Source: JAYFQF01 sp034927285 | GTDB lineage: Bacteria > Bacillota > Peptococcia > DRI-13 > UBA5745 | Reading direction: 5' to 3' | NCBI GenBank assembly: GCA_034927285.1 | Contig: JAYFQF010000015.1 | Location: forward strand, 25,881-89,880 | Length of the DNA: 64,000 bases | Part shown: one piece after another, positions 16,179 through 24,506 of the stretch | How the letters are laid out: each line of letters begins with the position of its first letter | Position numbering within the stretch: position 1 is the stretch's first letter | Notes under the pieces: generated by a model | The model's input: only the letters and a program-made list of their open reading frames with translations | The model's database searches: none | What the model was told of the DNA's origin: nothing | Made by a program: the position numbers and the translations under genes

Positions 16179-18143
16179 TTACAGTGCTTCGGCGCCCACA
16201 TTGGCCTCCTTCTTTTTTGTGCGAAGGTATTGAGCGCTAAAACCCAGACTGATCATGATGAAGCCGCAAATATCCGTGGCCAATCCAGGAACAAAAAGCA
16301 ATATTCCTCCAATAATGAATAACAGACGTTCCCAGATCCGGCAGTGATCCAGCCAATAGCTTTCCAACCCCGCCGAGAGGGAGGTTACGCCCAGAACAGC
16401 TGTGGCAAAGGCCCAGACTACTCCTAAGCTGAGGCCATCCTGCAACAGGAATTCCGGAGAATATACAAAAGTGAAAGACACGATAAAGCCGGCGATGCCC
16501 AGCTTAAACGCGGTCCAGCCTACCTTGTTTGGATTGGCTTCAGCAATAGCCGCCCCCGTAAAGGCGGCCAACGCTACCGGCGGCGTGATGTTGGACAGAT
16601 TGGCCAGATAGAAAACGAAGAAATGAGCCGGAAGCTCGGGTACCCCCAGTTTCAGCAACGCCGGCGCCGCAATAGTGGCCGCTACGATATAGCAAGCCGT
16701 GGTAGGCAGCCCCATGCCTAAAATGGTGCAGGCGATCATGGTAAAGCACAGGGTTAAAAAGAGGTGGCCCTGCCCCAGCATAACGATGCTGTCCGCCAGA
16801 CGCATTCCAAGTCCGGTTAAACCGCAGGTGCCGATGATAAAGCCCACTACGGATACGGCCAGCACCACGCTGATGGAGCCTCTGCTGCCGTTTTCCAGGG
16901 CCCGGAGAAAGCCCTTCCAGGTTATGCGCGTCTCTTTACGCAGCATACTGGCCGCAATGGTGGAAAGAATCGCGTAAAACGCCGCGTTTGTGGCGGTGGC
17001 CCCGGAAACCAGGAGCCAAACAATAACCACCAGAGGAATCAGCAGATGGATTTTGCTCTTTACGATAGGGCCAAGCTTGGGCAGCTCCGCCTTATCCAAT
17101 CCCTTAATCCCGCTTTTCAGCGCTTCAAAATGCACTTGCATGATGCAGCAGTAATAGTACAGCAAACTGGGAATAATTGCGGCAAACATCACCGTCTTAT
17201 AGGGCACTCCTAAAAACTCCACGATCAGAAAAGCCGCCGCCCCCATAACCGGCGGCATTACCGCTCCTCCCGTGGCGGCCACGGCTTCCACCGCTCCGGC
17301 AAAATGGGCCTGATATCCTACCTTTTTCATCTGGGGAATGACGAAAGCCCCCATTGTAGCGCAGGTGGCTACGGGGCTGCCGTTAATCATACCCATCAGC
17401 CCGCTGCCCACCACCGCTACTTTGGCCGGGCCTCCAGGCCTGGTACCGGCCACGGCCATAGAAAAATCATTGATCATCGAGCCCAGGCCGGACTCGGCCA
17501 AAAAACAGCCGAAAAGCACAAAAAGTATGATGTAGGAAGCAGCCACCCCCAGGGCCGTGCCAAAGATCCCATCGGTGGTAACATACATGTGCTCAATTAC
17601 CCGCTTCAGGGTAAAGCCGCCATGATTCAAAATCCCCGGCATGGCGCGCCCGATAAAGTTATAAAAAAGAAACAGCAGGGAAAGCGACGGCAGAATCAGG
17701 CCCATTACCCGCCGTGCCGCTTCAAAGACCACCACGACACAAATCGCGCCGGCAATATAATCCCGGGGAATCAGGATACCGCCCCGGGCCTGCATAATAT
17801 CCAGATTAAAAAAAATATAGGCGCAGGAATAAACGCTTAAGAGCAAAAAAATCAGATCCGGCAAAGTGGGCCTGCTCCGTTTTGCCCCTTTTCTGGCCGG
17901 ATAGAGCAAAAAGGCCAAAACCAAAGCAAAACAAAGGGTTATCGCCCGCTGCTTGACAGAATGCAGTTCCCCGAAGCCTCCGGTATATAAGTGGAACAAA
18001 GACCAGACGATGCAAAGACAGGTTATAATTTTCCCAATTTTAGAGGCCTGGCCATATTTTCGGAAACGGGATTCTTTTTCTACGGATTCGATCAATGCCT
18101 CGGTATCAGCGGCTTTCACCGCCGTCCGTTTCTTAAACAGCAT
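16179..18143 (-). CDS. TRAP transporter fused 4TM/12TM permease
   Basis: A 654-residue integral membrane protein with DctQ-like and DctM-like parts fused, the form paired with TAXI receptors. The N-terminus is cytosolic, with the first hydrophobic segments from ~40. The DctM part carries GLMGMINGSPVATCATMGAF, GGAVMPPVMGAAAFLI and GLPTTACYIVAA, typical of the fused permeases. It drives secondary, usually Na+-coupled, uptake of a carboxylate delivered by the receptor. A GGGAGG site precedes the ATG. The gene lies between the TAXI receptor gene and the hydroxylase genes, so it probably imports the substrate of that pathway. Confidence 0.92.
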   Translation of the reverse strand: MLFKKRTAVKAADTEALIESVEKESRFRKYGQASKIGKIITCLCIVWSLFHLYTGGFGELHSVKQRAITLCFALVLAFLLYPARKGAKRSRPTLPDLIFLLLSVYSCAYIFFNLDIMQARGGILIPRDYIAGAICVVVVFEAARRVMGLILPSLSLLFLFYNFIGRAMPGILNHGGFTLKRVIEHMYVTTDGIFGTALGVAASYIILFVLFGCFLAESGLGSMINDFSMAVAGTRPGGPAKVAVVGSGLMGMINGSPVATCATMGAFVIPQMKKVGYQAHFAGAVEAVAATGGAVMPPVMGAAAFLIVEFLGVPYKTVMFAAIIPSLLYYYCCIMQVHFEALKSGIKGLDKAELPKLGPIVKSKIHLLIPLVVIVWLLVSGATATNAAFYAILSTIAASMLRKETRITWKGFLRALENGSRGSISVVLAVSVVGFIIGTCGLTGLGMRLADSIVMLGQGHLFLTLCFTMIACTILGMGLPTTACYIVAATIAAPALLKLGVPELPAHFFVFYLANLSNITPPVALAAFTGAAIAEANPNKVGWTAFKLGIAGFIVSFTFVYSPEFLLQDGLSLGVVWAFATAVLGVTSLSAGLESYWLDHCRIWERLLFIIGGILLFVPGLATDICGFIMISLGFSAQYLRTKKKEANVGAEAL

Positions 18144-18169
18144 AGGAATACCTCCCTTTTTTCAGATAC

Positions 18170-19198
18170 TCACTGGATCAGGCCAACTTCCTTATAATAG
18201 CGTTCCGCGCCGGAGTGCAAAGGCATCGGCATATAGTCCATAGCCTTTTGAGTGTTCTCCAACGTAATATTTTTCGCAATGGCGTGGATGGCCGCCAGAT
18301 CGTCCTGATGTTCGTAAAGGGCTTTGGTCATCTGATAAACCAATTCCTCATCCATAGATTCGTCCACCAAAATCCAGTTTTCCTGACAGACCGTGGCTAC
18401 TTCCTGCTCTTGGCTGGGATAGCTGCCGGCCTTGATCGTATAGGGAGAATAATAGGGCATTTCCGTAGTGATCTGCTCCACCATTTCCGGTTCCAGAGAA
18501 ATCAGATAAGCCCCGGCGGAACTGATCAGTTCCATTACGGCAGAATTAGGCACGCCGGTAAGAATCAGGGCCGCATCGGCCTGTTCATTTTTCATCCGTT
18601 CTACAGCGCCGTCAAAGTTAACAAACTCCGCTTTGACGTCCTGACGGTTAATGTAATCCAGGTCATAAAAGCTGAGGATTTCCCGGGCTGTGATTTCAGC
18701 GCCGCTGGCCATACCGCCGGGAACAAACTTTTTACCGTTCAGATCCCTTAAGCTTTCGATTCCTGAATTTTTCGCCGCGACAAACTGATCCACACTGGAG
18801 AAAATATAGGCGATGCCCCGCAGGTTGGGATGAGGTTTTCCCTCGAACTCGTTGATGCCTTCTACAGCGTAAGAAGTTACGCCTTCCACCACAAAGCCGA
18901 TCTGCGCATCGCCGCTGTCCATCAGATTGATATTGTGGGCACCGGCATTGCTGGCCTGTGCCGTAGCTTTCAGATTCTCGATATTACTGTTCCAGACTTG
19001 AGCCATGGCCGTTCCCAGAGGATAATACACCCCGGTGGAAGGCCCCGCGGCGATGTTTAAATATACAGTTTCCTTCTTTTCCGGAGTTCCCGCTCCTTCG
19101 CCGCCGGTGCCGGCGTTTTTCGCTCCGCTGTCGCCGCAGCCGGCCGCTAAAACAAAACTAAGCAGACATAATAAAGTAACGATAATTTTTCTCTTCAT
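18170..19198 (-). CDS. TAXI-family TRAP solute-binding lipoprotein
   Basis: A 342-residue extracytoplasmic receptor. The signal peptide ends in a lipobox (LAAGC, lipidated Cys21) followed by a Gly/Glu linker. The TAXI-type fold starts with YLNIAAGPSTGVYYPLGTAMAQ, followed by SNAGAHNINLMDSGDAQIGF. TAXI receptors bind carboxylates such as glutamate or keto acids, but many ligands are unknown. It would feed the fused permease encoded 26 bases downstream. The ATG has a GAGGGGG site 6-8 bases upstream. Confidence 0.9.
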   Translation of the reverse strand: MKRKIIVTLLCLLSFVLAAGCGDSGAKNAGTGGEGAGTPEKKETVYLNIAAGPSTGVYYPLGTAMAQVWNSNIENLKATAQASNAGAHNINLMDSGDAQIGFVVEGVTSYAVEGINEFEGKPHPNLRGIAYIFSSVDQFVAAKNSGIESLRDLNGKKFVPGGMASGAEITAREILSFYDLDYINRQDVKAEFVNFDGAVERMKNEQADAALILTGVPNSAVMELISSAGAYLISLEPEMVEQITTEMPYYSPYTIKAGSYPSQEQEVATVCQENWILVDESMDEELVYQMTKALYEHQDDLAAIHAIAKNITLENTQKAMDYMPMPLHSGAERYYKEVGLIQ

Positions 19199-19277
19199 TT
19201 TTTTGTCCCCCTCTTTTACAGTCTTTTTTTCTCTTTTCAGATCAGGCCGGCTTTCCCCTCCTTTCTTCCGGCTTGTC

Positions 19278-19832
19278 CTATCCCTGCCAGCGTTTTACCA
19301 GATCGTTGTCTATCCCAAGCTGATCCATTACGCGTCCTAAAAAAGCGTCGGTCAGCTTCTCCGGGTCGCTTAATCGGTTGTAGTATGCCAGCACCGGCGG
19401 CATGATGGTTACGCCCAAGCGGGAAAGCTCCAGCATATTTTTCAGATGGACGCCGGAAAGCGGCGTCTCCCGGGCTACCAAGATCAGTTTCCTCCCCTCT
19501 TTCAAGGTAACGTCCGCAGCTCTGCTCACCAGGTTGACGGAAATGCCGTTGGCGATTGCCGCCAGGGTTTTCATGCTGCAGGGAATGATCACCATGGCGT
19601 CCATAGGAAAAGAACCGCTGGAGATTGCCGACGCCATATCCCATTCGTCATAAAAGGAATGGGCGATTCCTCTGACCGCTTCCAGACTATATCCGGTTTC
19701 CCGGGCCAAAGTCTCCTCCCCCCAGCGACTTACCACCACATAGGTTTCCTGGCCCAGCTCTTTCAGCTTCTCGATAAACCTGTAGCCTAAAAATGCCCCG
19801 CTTGCCCCTGTAATTCCTACTAAAACCTTCAT
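19278..19832 (-). CDS. ubiX: UbiX-family flavin prenyltransferase
   Basis: A 184-residue flavin prenyltransferase that makes prenyl-FMN from FMN and dimethylallyl phosphate, the cofactor of UbiD enzymes. It shows GITGASGAF at the N-terminus, SRWGEET, the PCSMKTLAAIANG segment and RETPLSGVHLKNMLELSRLG, all family signatures. The start MKVLVGITG at 19832 has AGAGAGG 11 bases upstream; a frame start at 19865 has none. It is the first gene of the operon and divergent from lysR. Supplying the cofactor from the same transcript as ubiD suggests the decarboxylase is only made when the substrate is present. Confidence 0.92.
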   Translation of the reverse strand: MKVLVGITGASGAFLGYRFIEKLKELGQETYVVVSRWGEETLARETGYSLEAVRGIAHSFYDEWDMASAISSGSFPMDAMVIIPCSMKTLAAIANGISVNLVSRAADVTLKEGRKLILVARETPLSGVHLKNMLELSRLGVTIMPPVLAYYNRLSDPEKLTDAFLGRVMDQLGIDNDLVKRWQG

Positions 19833-19864
19833 CTTTAACGCAGCCTCTCTTGTAATTTTTTCCA

Positions 19865-19907
19865 TTAGCTTTATCAGAAAAAAATGCTATACTCTGGTTA
19901 AGACCAG
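19865..19907. promoter_or_regulatory. Divergent promoter/operator between ubiX and lysR
   Basis: Plus-strand extended -10 TGCTATACT (19885-19893) with weak -35 TTAGCT (19865-19870, 17-base spacing) serves lysR. A perfect palindrome CTGGT-TAAG-ACCAG (19894-19907) covers the predicted lysR start. This is suitable for LysR autorepression and for activation of the opposite ubiX operon. No strong promoter is seen on the minus strand, as expected for an activator-dependent operon. Confidence 0.55.
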
Positions 19908-19924
19908 CGAAGGAAGGATCTGCC

Positions 19925-20818
19925 ATGCGCTTATCTCAACTGCATTATTTTGAAGCCGTCGGCCGTCTGGAGAGCGTAACAAAAGCCGCCGAAGAACTCC
20001 ATATTTCCCAGCCTTCCCTTTCCATGTCTATAAAAGGGCTGGAGGACGAACTGGGGATTTCCCTTTTTCACCGTCAAAACAAGCGACTCTATCTGACGGT
20101 AGAAGGACGTTACTTTCTCCAGCAGCTCTCCGATATTCTTGGTCAACTGGAAAAGCTGACAAAAGAAATGAAGGAAAAAGGTTCAAAAATACAGCCTTTG
20201 CGTGTGGCGGTGGCTCCGATAATCGGAATGTTTATTTTCCCCGCCGTTTTTAGAGAATTTCGTCTACAGCATCCGGAAATCAATATTGTTACTCAGGAAG
20301 CGAATTTTGCCGATGCCAAAAGAGCTCTGGAAGGAGGAAGCGTAGACTTTGCTATCGTCGTGGCGGATTTCCGCCAGTTGCCGGGCTATCAGATCCTGGA
20401 AATGCTGCAGACCGAATTATACTTCTATGTCAGCAAACACTCTCCTCTGGCCTCTCTTCCTTCGGTAAACTATGATACCCTGGCACACCAGCCACTGATC
20501 CTGATGCGAAAAGGCGCTATGCAATTCTCCCGGTTCAATCAGATTTTTTCCGATATGGGAACAGATCCTAACATCGTGCTGTATTCCAATCAGTTTTATA
20601 CCATACAGAAAAACGTACTGGAAAACCTGGGAGGAGCCTTTTTAGTAAAAGAAATGTGCTTCCTTTACGAGGGCTGTACAGGCATTCCCATCGAGCCGCC
20701 GGTGCGTCTGGGAGTAAAGCTATTATGGAAAGAGGATTTGCAGTTAAATCGTAATGCTCATTTTCTGATCGATTACCTGAAAAAGATCTGCCTGCAGGAA
20801 TACTTCCGTCTGGCATAA
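19925..20818 (+). CDS. LysR-family transcriptional regulator
   Basis: A 297-residue LysR-type regulator. The N-terminal helix-turn-helix is MRLSQLHYFEAVGRLESVTKAAEELHIS followed by PSLSMSIKGLEDELGISLFHR (shown here as separate pieces of residues 1-55). The effector domain starts with LRVAVAPIIGMFIFP. It is divergent from ubiX with a 92-base gap holding a palindrome. By the usual LysR arrangement it should activate the uptake-hydroxylation-decarboxylation operon in response to its substrate or an intermediate. The ATG follows AAGGAAGGA. Confidence 0.9.
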   Translation: MRLSQLHYFEAVGRLESVTKAAEELHISQPSLSMSIKGLEDELGISLFHRQNKRLYLTVEGRYFLQQLSDILGQLEKLTKEMKEKGSKIQPLRVAVAPIIGMFIFPAVFREFRLQHPEINIVTQEANFADAKRALEGGSVDFAIVVADFRQLPGYQILEMLQTELYFYVSKHSPLASLPSVNYDTLAHQPLILMRKGAMQFSRFNQIFSDMGTDPNIVLYSNQFYTIQKNVLENLGGAFLVKEMCFLYEGCTGIPIEPPVRLGVKLLWKEDLQLNRNAHFLIDYLKKICLQEYFRLA

Positions 20819-20835
20819 AGCGAATTTTTAAAAAG

Positions 20836-20972
20836 CTCCCCGGCCCGGTTTGTCTCAAAGGCCAGCAAGGTTTTTTTAGCCCCTGAGAGAACGGGCCGGA
20901 GAGAGGGAGGCATGGGAAAGCCGGCCACAGACGAATGAATTTTCTGAATTCATCATACATGGCCGGCTCTTT
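20836..20972 (+). terminator. Hairpin region ending lysR
   Basis: Two inverted repeats follow lysR. The first is imperfect (CTCCCCGGCCCGGTT near 20836 with AACGGGCCGGAGAG near 20890). The second pairs AAAGCCGGCCA (20917-20927) with TGGCCGGCTCTTT (20960-20972) around an inner ATGAATT/AATTCAT stem. The T-tract is short. A 17-bp palindrome TATAGGC-AGC-GCCTATA follows at 21001-21017. No gene is seen in this 387-base gap. Confidence 0.5.
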
Positions 20973-21060
20973 GCCGTAAAATACATGTTTATTATGAGAT
21001 TATAGGCAGCGCCTATAAATAGGGTCTGGTTTCTCCCCAAACGACACAGCCTGCCATAGG

Positions 21061-21100
21061 AAAAGCGCCGGCCCCCCTGTTCAGGTTGCCGGCGCTTTTT
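21061..21100. terminator. Bidirectional terminator between lysR and spoIVA
   Basis: AAAAGCGCCGGC (21061-21072) pairs with GCCGGCGCTTTTT (21088-21100), A-rich on one side and T-rich on the other. It ends spoIVA on the minus strand and backs up lysR termination on the plus strand. Confidence 0.85.
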
Positions 21101-21205
21101 AAGAATTCTCCGGGAAAAGATTCTATCCAATTCTCCAAAAGCCTGATGCTCAAGCCGGATTCCGGCGGATTTCGGGAGTCCGGGGCATTTTCACCGCCTG
21201 CCGCG

Positions 21206-22678
21206 TCAGATAATGATGCAGATGATTCCGCCGCTGCCTTCGTTGACAATCCGCTTCATGGCTTCCTTCAGCTTGTTCTGCACATTTTCCGGCATAGCCG
21301 TCAGTTTTCCGCTGATGCCCTCGGCTACCAGCTCCTGCAGTGATTTGCCGAATATATCGTAACTCCAGATCAGGGAAGGATTCTCCTGGAACTTTTCGGT
21401 AATGTAGCGGGCCAGGTCGGCGCACTGCCGCTCCGTCCCCATCAAAGGCGTAATTTCCGTATTGATATCTGTGCGGAACATCGAAATAGCCGGGGCGCTG
21501 GCTTTCAGTTTTACCCCAAAGAGGCCGCCCTGCTTGATCAGCTCCGGTTCCTCCAGGGTCATATCCTCCAGGATGGGGTTTACCACGCCATAACCGGTTT
21601 CCCGGGCTTGCTCCAGAGCCGGCGCCATCTGGTCGTATTCCGGCTTAATCTCGGCATAATCCAGCAAAATCTGCAAAATATGCTCATTGCCTTCCACCGT
21701 AAAGCCGGTGACCTCGCGCAGCACCTGATACCAGAGCCCTTCGCCTACGGTTACGTCGATGGCGGCCTGACCGCTGCCCAGATCCATATTTTCCAGCATC
21801 ACGTCTTCCACCACGGCGTTTTCACTCAGCGCTTCGATAGCCTTGTCAATATCCCTGAGCCGGGCCACCGGTTCCACCGCTTCGCCCACCGCCGCTTCCA
21901 TCTGTTTTCTCAGCCAGTTATCCTCCGGCAGGGCGGTGACCCATTTCGGCAGGTTGACCGTAACTTCCGTCACCGGGAATTCATAAAGGGCTTCCTCTAA
22001 AATCTTCGTGATGCCTTCGCTGTCCAGAGCGGAAACATCCATGGCCATAACCGGAACCTGATACTCCAATTCCATGGCCTGGGCCATTTCCAGGGTTTCC
22101 AGCTCGTCGGGGGTCTTGGTGTTCAGCACAATGACAAAAGGCCGGCCCAGTTCTTTCAGTTCAGCGACCACCCGGCCTTCCGGCTCCACATAGTCTTCCC
22201 TGGGGATGTCCGTAATGCTGCCGTCTGTGGTGACCACTACGCCCAGAGTGGAATGGTCGGCAATTACCTTTTTGGTGCCGATCTCCGCCGCTTCCTGGAA
22301 AGGCATGGGCTCGTCGGACCAGGGGGTATGCACCATACGGGGGCCGTGCTCATCCTCGTAGCCTTTGGCCCCTGCCACCGTGTAGCCCACACAGTCCACT
22401 ACCCGAATGCGGACATTCAGGCCTTCCTTGATTTCCACATCCACCGCTTCATTGGGAATAAATTTTGGTTCAGTGGTCATGATGCCCCGGCCCGCCGCGC
22501 TTTGAGGCAGCTCGTCGATGGTCCGCTGCCTGTCGTAATCGTCAACGATATTGGGTATCACCAGGAGATCCATCAGCTTCTTGATGAAGGTGGATTTTCC
22601 TGCCCTGACCGGCCCCACTACCCCTAAATAGATATCGCCGCCGGTACGCTGGGCAATATCCTGAAATACATTCTCCAC
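21206..22678 (-). CDS. spoIVA: Stage IV sporulation protein A
   Basis: A 490-residue SpoIVA, the ATPase that polymerises on the outer forespore membrane and forms the basement layer of the spore coat. The Walker A region GVVGPVRAGKSTFIKK follows the conserved start VENVFQDIAQRTGGDIYLG. The C-terminal region, needed for membrane anchoring, is intact and ends in GGIICIII. I use GTG 22678 with AGGAGGG 7 bases upstream, giving the family's usual length (~492); a longer frame to 22756 runs across the promoter. A sigma-E-type promoter precedes it. The gene is strong evidence that the organism forms endospores. Confidence 0.97.
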   Translation of the reverse strand: MENVFQDIAQRTGGDIYLGVVGPVRAGKSTFIKKLMDLLVIPNIVDDYDRQRTIDELPQSAAGRGIMTTEPKFIPNEAVDVEIKEGLNVRIRVVDCVGYTVAGAKGYEDEHGPRMVHTPWSDEPMPFQEAAEIGTKKVIADHSTLGVVVTTDGSITDIPREDYVEPEGRVVAELKELGRPFVIVLNTKTPDELETLEMAQAMELEYQVPVMAMDVSALDSEGITKILEEALYEFPVTEVTVNLPKWVTALPEDNWLRKQMEAAVGEAVEPVARLRDIDKAIEALSENAVVEDVMLENMDLGSGQAAIDVTVGEGLWYQVLREVTGFTVEGNEHILQILLDYAEIKPEYDQMAPALEQARETGYGVVNPILEDMTLEEPELIKQGGLFGVKLKASAPAISMFRTDINTEITPLMGTERQCADLARYITEKFQENPSLIWSYDIFGKSLQELVAEGISGKLTAMPENVQNKLKEAMKRIVNEGSGGIICIII

Positions 22679-22714
22679 GCCGATCCCTCCTATGTCCACG
22701 CTTATTTTCTCTAA

Positions 22715-22743
22715 ACTATATGGGACAGGTGGGCGGAATATGA
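22715..22743 (-). promoter_or_regulatory. Sigma-E-type promoter of spoIVA
   Basis: On the minus strand TCATATT (22743-22737), 14 bases, CATATAGT (22722-22715). This matches the mother-cell sigma-E pattern (KMATATT, 13-15 bases, CATACANT) and lies 37 bases before the GTG start. Confidence 0.75.
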
Positions 22744-22833
22744 CAGGGGATTTCAAAAAAAGTAGGGGGCGGCCAAGGATCCCGGCGGCGGCGCTCCAGG
22801 TTCATTCATCCGGGTTCATTTATTTCCGTAATC

Positions 22834-22912
22834 AAAAAAGGACACGGCCCGCTGATCTCCGGGGAAACGAAGGCGGGAAGCCTTGATCCCGAAAAGACAG
22901 CAAGCCGTGTCC
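22834..22912 (-). terminator. Terminator of membrane carrier A, with large loop
   Basis: GGACACGGC (22840-22848) and GCCGTGTCC (22904-22912) form a perfect 9-bp stem. On the minus strand the stem is followed by TTTTTT (22839-22834). The 55-base loop itself contains a small AAGGC/GCCTT hairpin. Confidence 0.7.
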
Positions 22913-22946
22913 GAAAGGGGTATGCGTTATGCCGGCCGGCCCGATA

Positions 22947-24335
22947 TCAGCCCAAAGCCGGTCCCGCAAACACGATAATCACACTGAAGATCACCATAGC
23001 CGCCGCGCCGAAAATGCCGTTTAAGCCAAGGCCGATATCCCAGGGGGGTTTGCCGGAGCAGCCGGAAACCAGGGTGGAGGTGGCGGTAAAGGGCGAACAC
23101 ATGGTACTTAAAAGCCAGCCGGTAATGATGATCAGGACAAAGGTCATCTCCGTAAGGCCCAGGGATTGGGGCACAATGGCAGCCACCAGGGCGCTGCCGG
23201 TAACCACAGGGTGAATACCCAGCATGGCCGGCAGGATCATGATCAGCATGATGCAGATGCTCAATCCCACCGGAAAGTTTACCAGCCAGTCCGGAATCAG
23301 CTCCGGCAGCTTCTCTCCGATGCCGGATACCTGCAGAGCCTTGCCCAGAAAGCCGGCGGCGGCATAAAGACCGGTTTCCACCTGGACCTTGGTCAGGGAT
23401 TTTACATAATATTTCTTCATGCCCTGTTTATACTCCGGCACATGCCTTTGGAAAAGGGCGCTGATGACGGGGAAGCTTAAGGCCACAAAAGGAATAATCA
23501 CCATCAGATCCCAAGCGGTGATCATGTTCAGAATCACGATCATGGAGATCATACACACCGCCAAAGCCAGCATTGTGTATATCTTGGGCCAATGGACCTC
23601 TTTGTCCGGTTCCGGGGTTAAAAGAGGATAACGCTTCGGGTCTTTATGCATCTTCCATTTTACCGTAGCCAGATCCAGCAGAATAAAAAGGATGCTGAAA
23701 GCGATTCCTATGGGGATCAGGCGGAGCCAGGAAATGCTGGTGGCGGAGTTGATCAGAATCATGGAAGCCCAGGCCGGAGACCAAAAGCCCGAGGAACTGT
23801 AGCCTCTGGTCAGGGAAGAAATAAAGATATCGTCGGCGTCATAAAGCTTGGCCTGGGGTTCTAAAAGCTCATAGATAATCGCCAGCGCCGCCACGCTGAT
23901 CAGCACTCCCAAAAGGTGGGAGCAAAGGCCCACCAACAGGCAAAAGCCCAGGAGGCTGCGCATCTTGGTTTGAGCCACCACCTTCAGCTCGCTTTGGTAG
24001 TCCTCGTAAAAAAACGGCAGGGAAATCATCGGAGCGCAGGTAAACAGGCAGACCAGGTTAGCGTTTTTCATCAGGGCAAAAGCCCAGGTGGAAAGCGGGG
24101 CCTTGGACCAGATCAAAAGGATGGCGCCGCCAATAAACAAAAAGCTGTAAACCCTGCGGTTTACCTTTTTCAGCCGGGGAAAGCTCCGGGCCAGGATAAC
24201 CAGAAGAAGCACGGCGCCGGTATAAGTCAGTATTCTGCTGCCCATAAAACTGTTTATCAGATAAAGAACTGCGAAAAGAATAACGATTATTCGGAAAAAA
24301 TGATCAATCGGCTTGATGCCCTTGAATTCTGTCAT
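22947..24335 (-). CDS. Uncharacterised polytopic membrane carrier (paralogue A)
   Basis: A 462-residue protein with about a dozen hydrophobic segments. I do not recognise a named family with confidence. The organisation, with re-entrant-like motifs LGIHPVVTGSALV and SPFTATSTLVSGCSG, recalls ion-transporter-superfamily anion carriers. It is clearly homologous to the divergent protein encoded at 25469-26839: shared FFYEDYQSELK, SSGFWSPAWASM/ASGFWSPAWASM, AAGFLGKAL and SLGLNG. The start at 24335 has GAGGTG upstream. Both carriers flank a Crp-like regulator gene, so one inducible transport function in two versions is a reasonable inference. The substrate is unknown. Confidence 0.65.
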   Translation of the reverse strand: MTEFKGIKPIDHFFRIIVILFAVLYLINSFMGSRILTYTGAVLLLVILARSFPRLKKVNRRVYSFLFIGGAILLIWSKAPLSTWAFALMKNANLVCLFTCAPMISLPFFYEDYQSELKVVAQTKMRSLLGFCLLVGLCSHLLGVLISVAALAIIYELLEPQAKLYDADDIFISSLTRGYSSSGFWSPAWASMILINSATSISWLRLIPIGIAFSILFILLDLATVKWKMHKDPKRYPLLTPEPDKEVHWPKIYTMLALAVCMISMIVILNMITAWDLMVIIPFVALSFPVISALFQRHVPEYKQGMKKYYVKSLTKVQVETGLYAAAGFLGKALQVSGIGEKLPELIPDWLVNFPVGLSICIMLIMILPAMLGIHPVVTGSALVAAIVPQSLGLTEMTFVLIIITGWLLSTMCSPFTATSTLVSGCSGKPPWDIGLGLNGIFGAAAMVIFSVIIVFAGPALG

Positions 24336-24395
24336 GGGTTCACCTCGGTTAATGTCATAATCAAATCTGCCCGGGCGCCGGCTTGTAAACATTCT

Positions 24396-24416
24396 AAAAC
24401 GCCGGGCGTCCCGGCG
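24396..24416 (-). terminator. Terminator of Crp-like gene
   Basis: CGCCGGG (24400-24406), CGT loop, CCCGGCG (24410-24416), with TTTT following on the minus strand (24399-24396). Confidence 0.65.
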
Positions 24417-24506
24417 CTATAACCTGCGTTATATTCAGGAAAATAAATACCCCGGGGCCCTGCCGGCGGCTGACCTGGGCTGGCAAAGAACTGCTTAGCC
24501 GAGAAA

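Noticed and set aside
16082..16201. N-terminal extension of the [2Fe-2S] subunit
   Set aside because: The extra frame is the perfect palindrome region plus the end of the permease gene; the GTG at 16081 has a ribosome site and gives normal family length.
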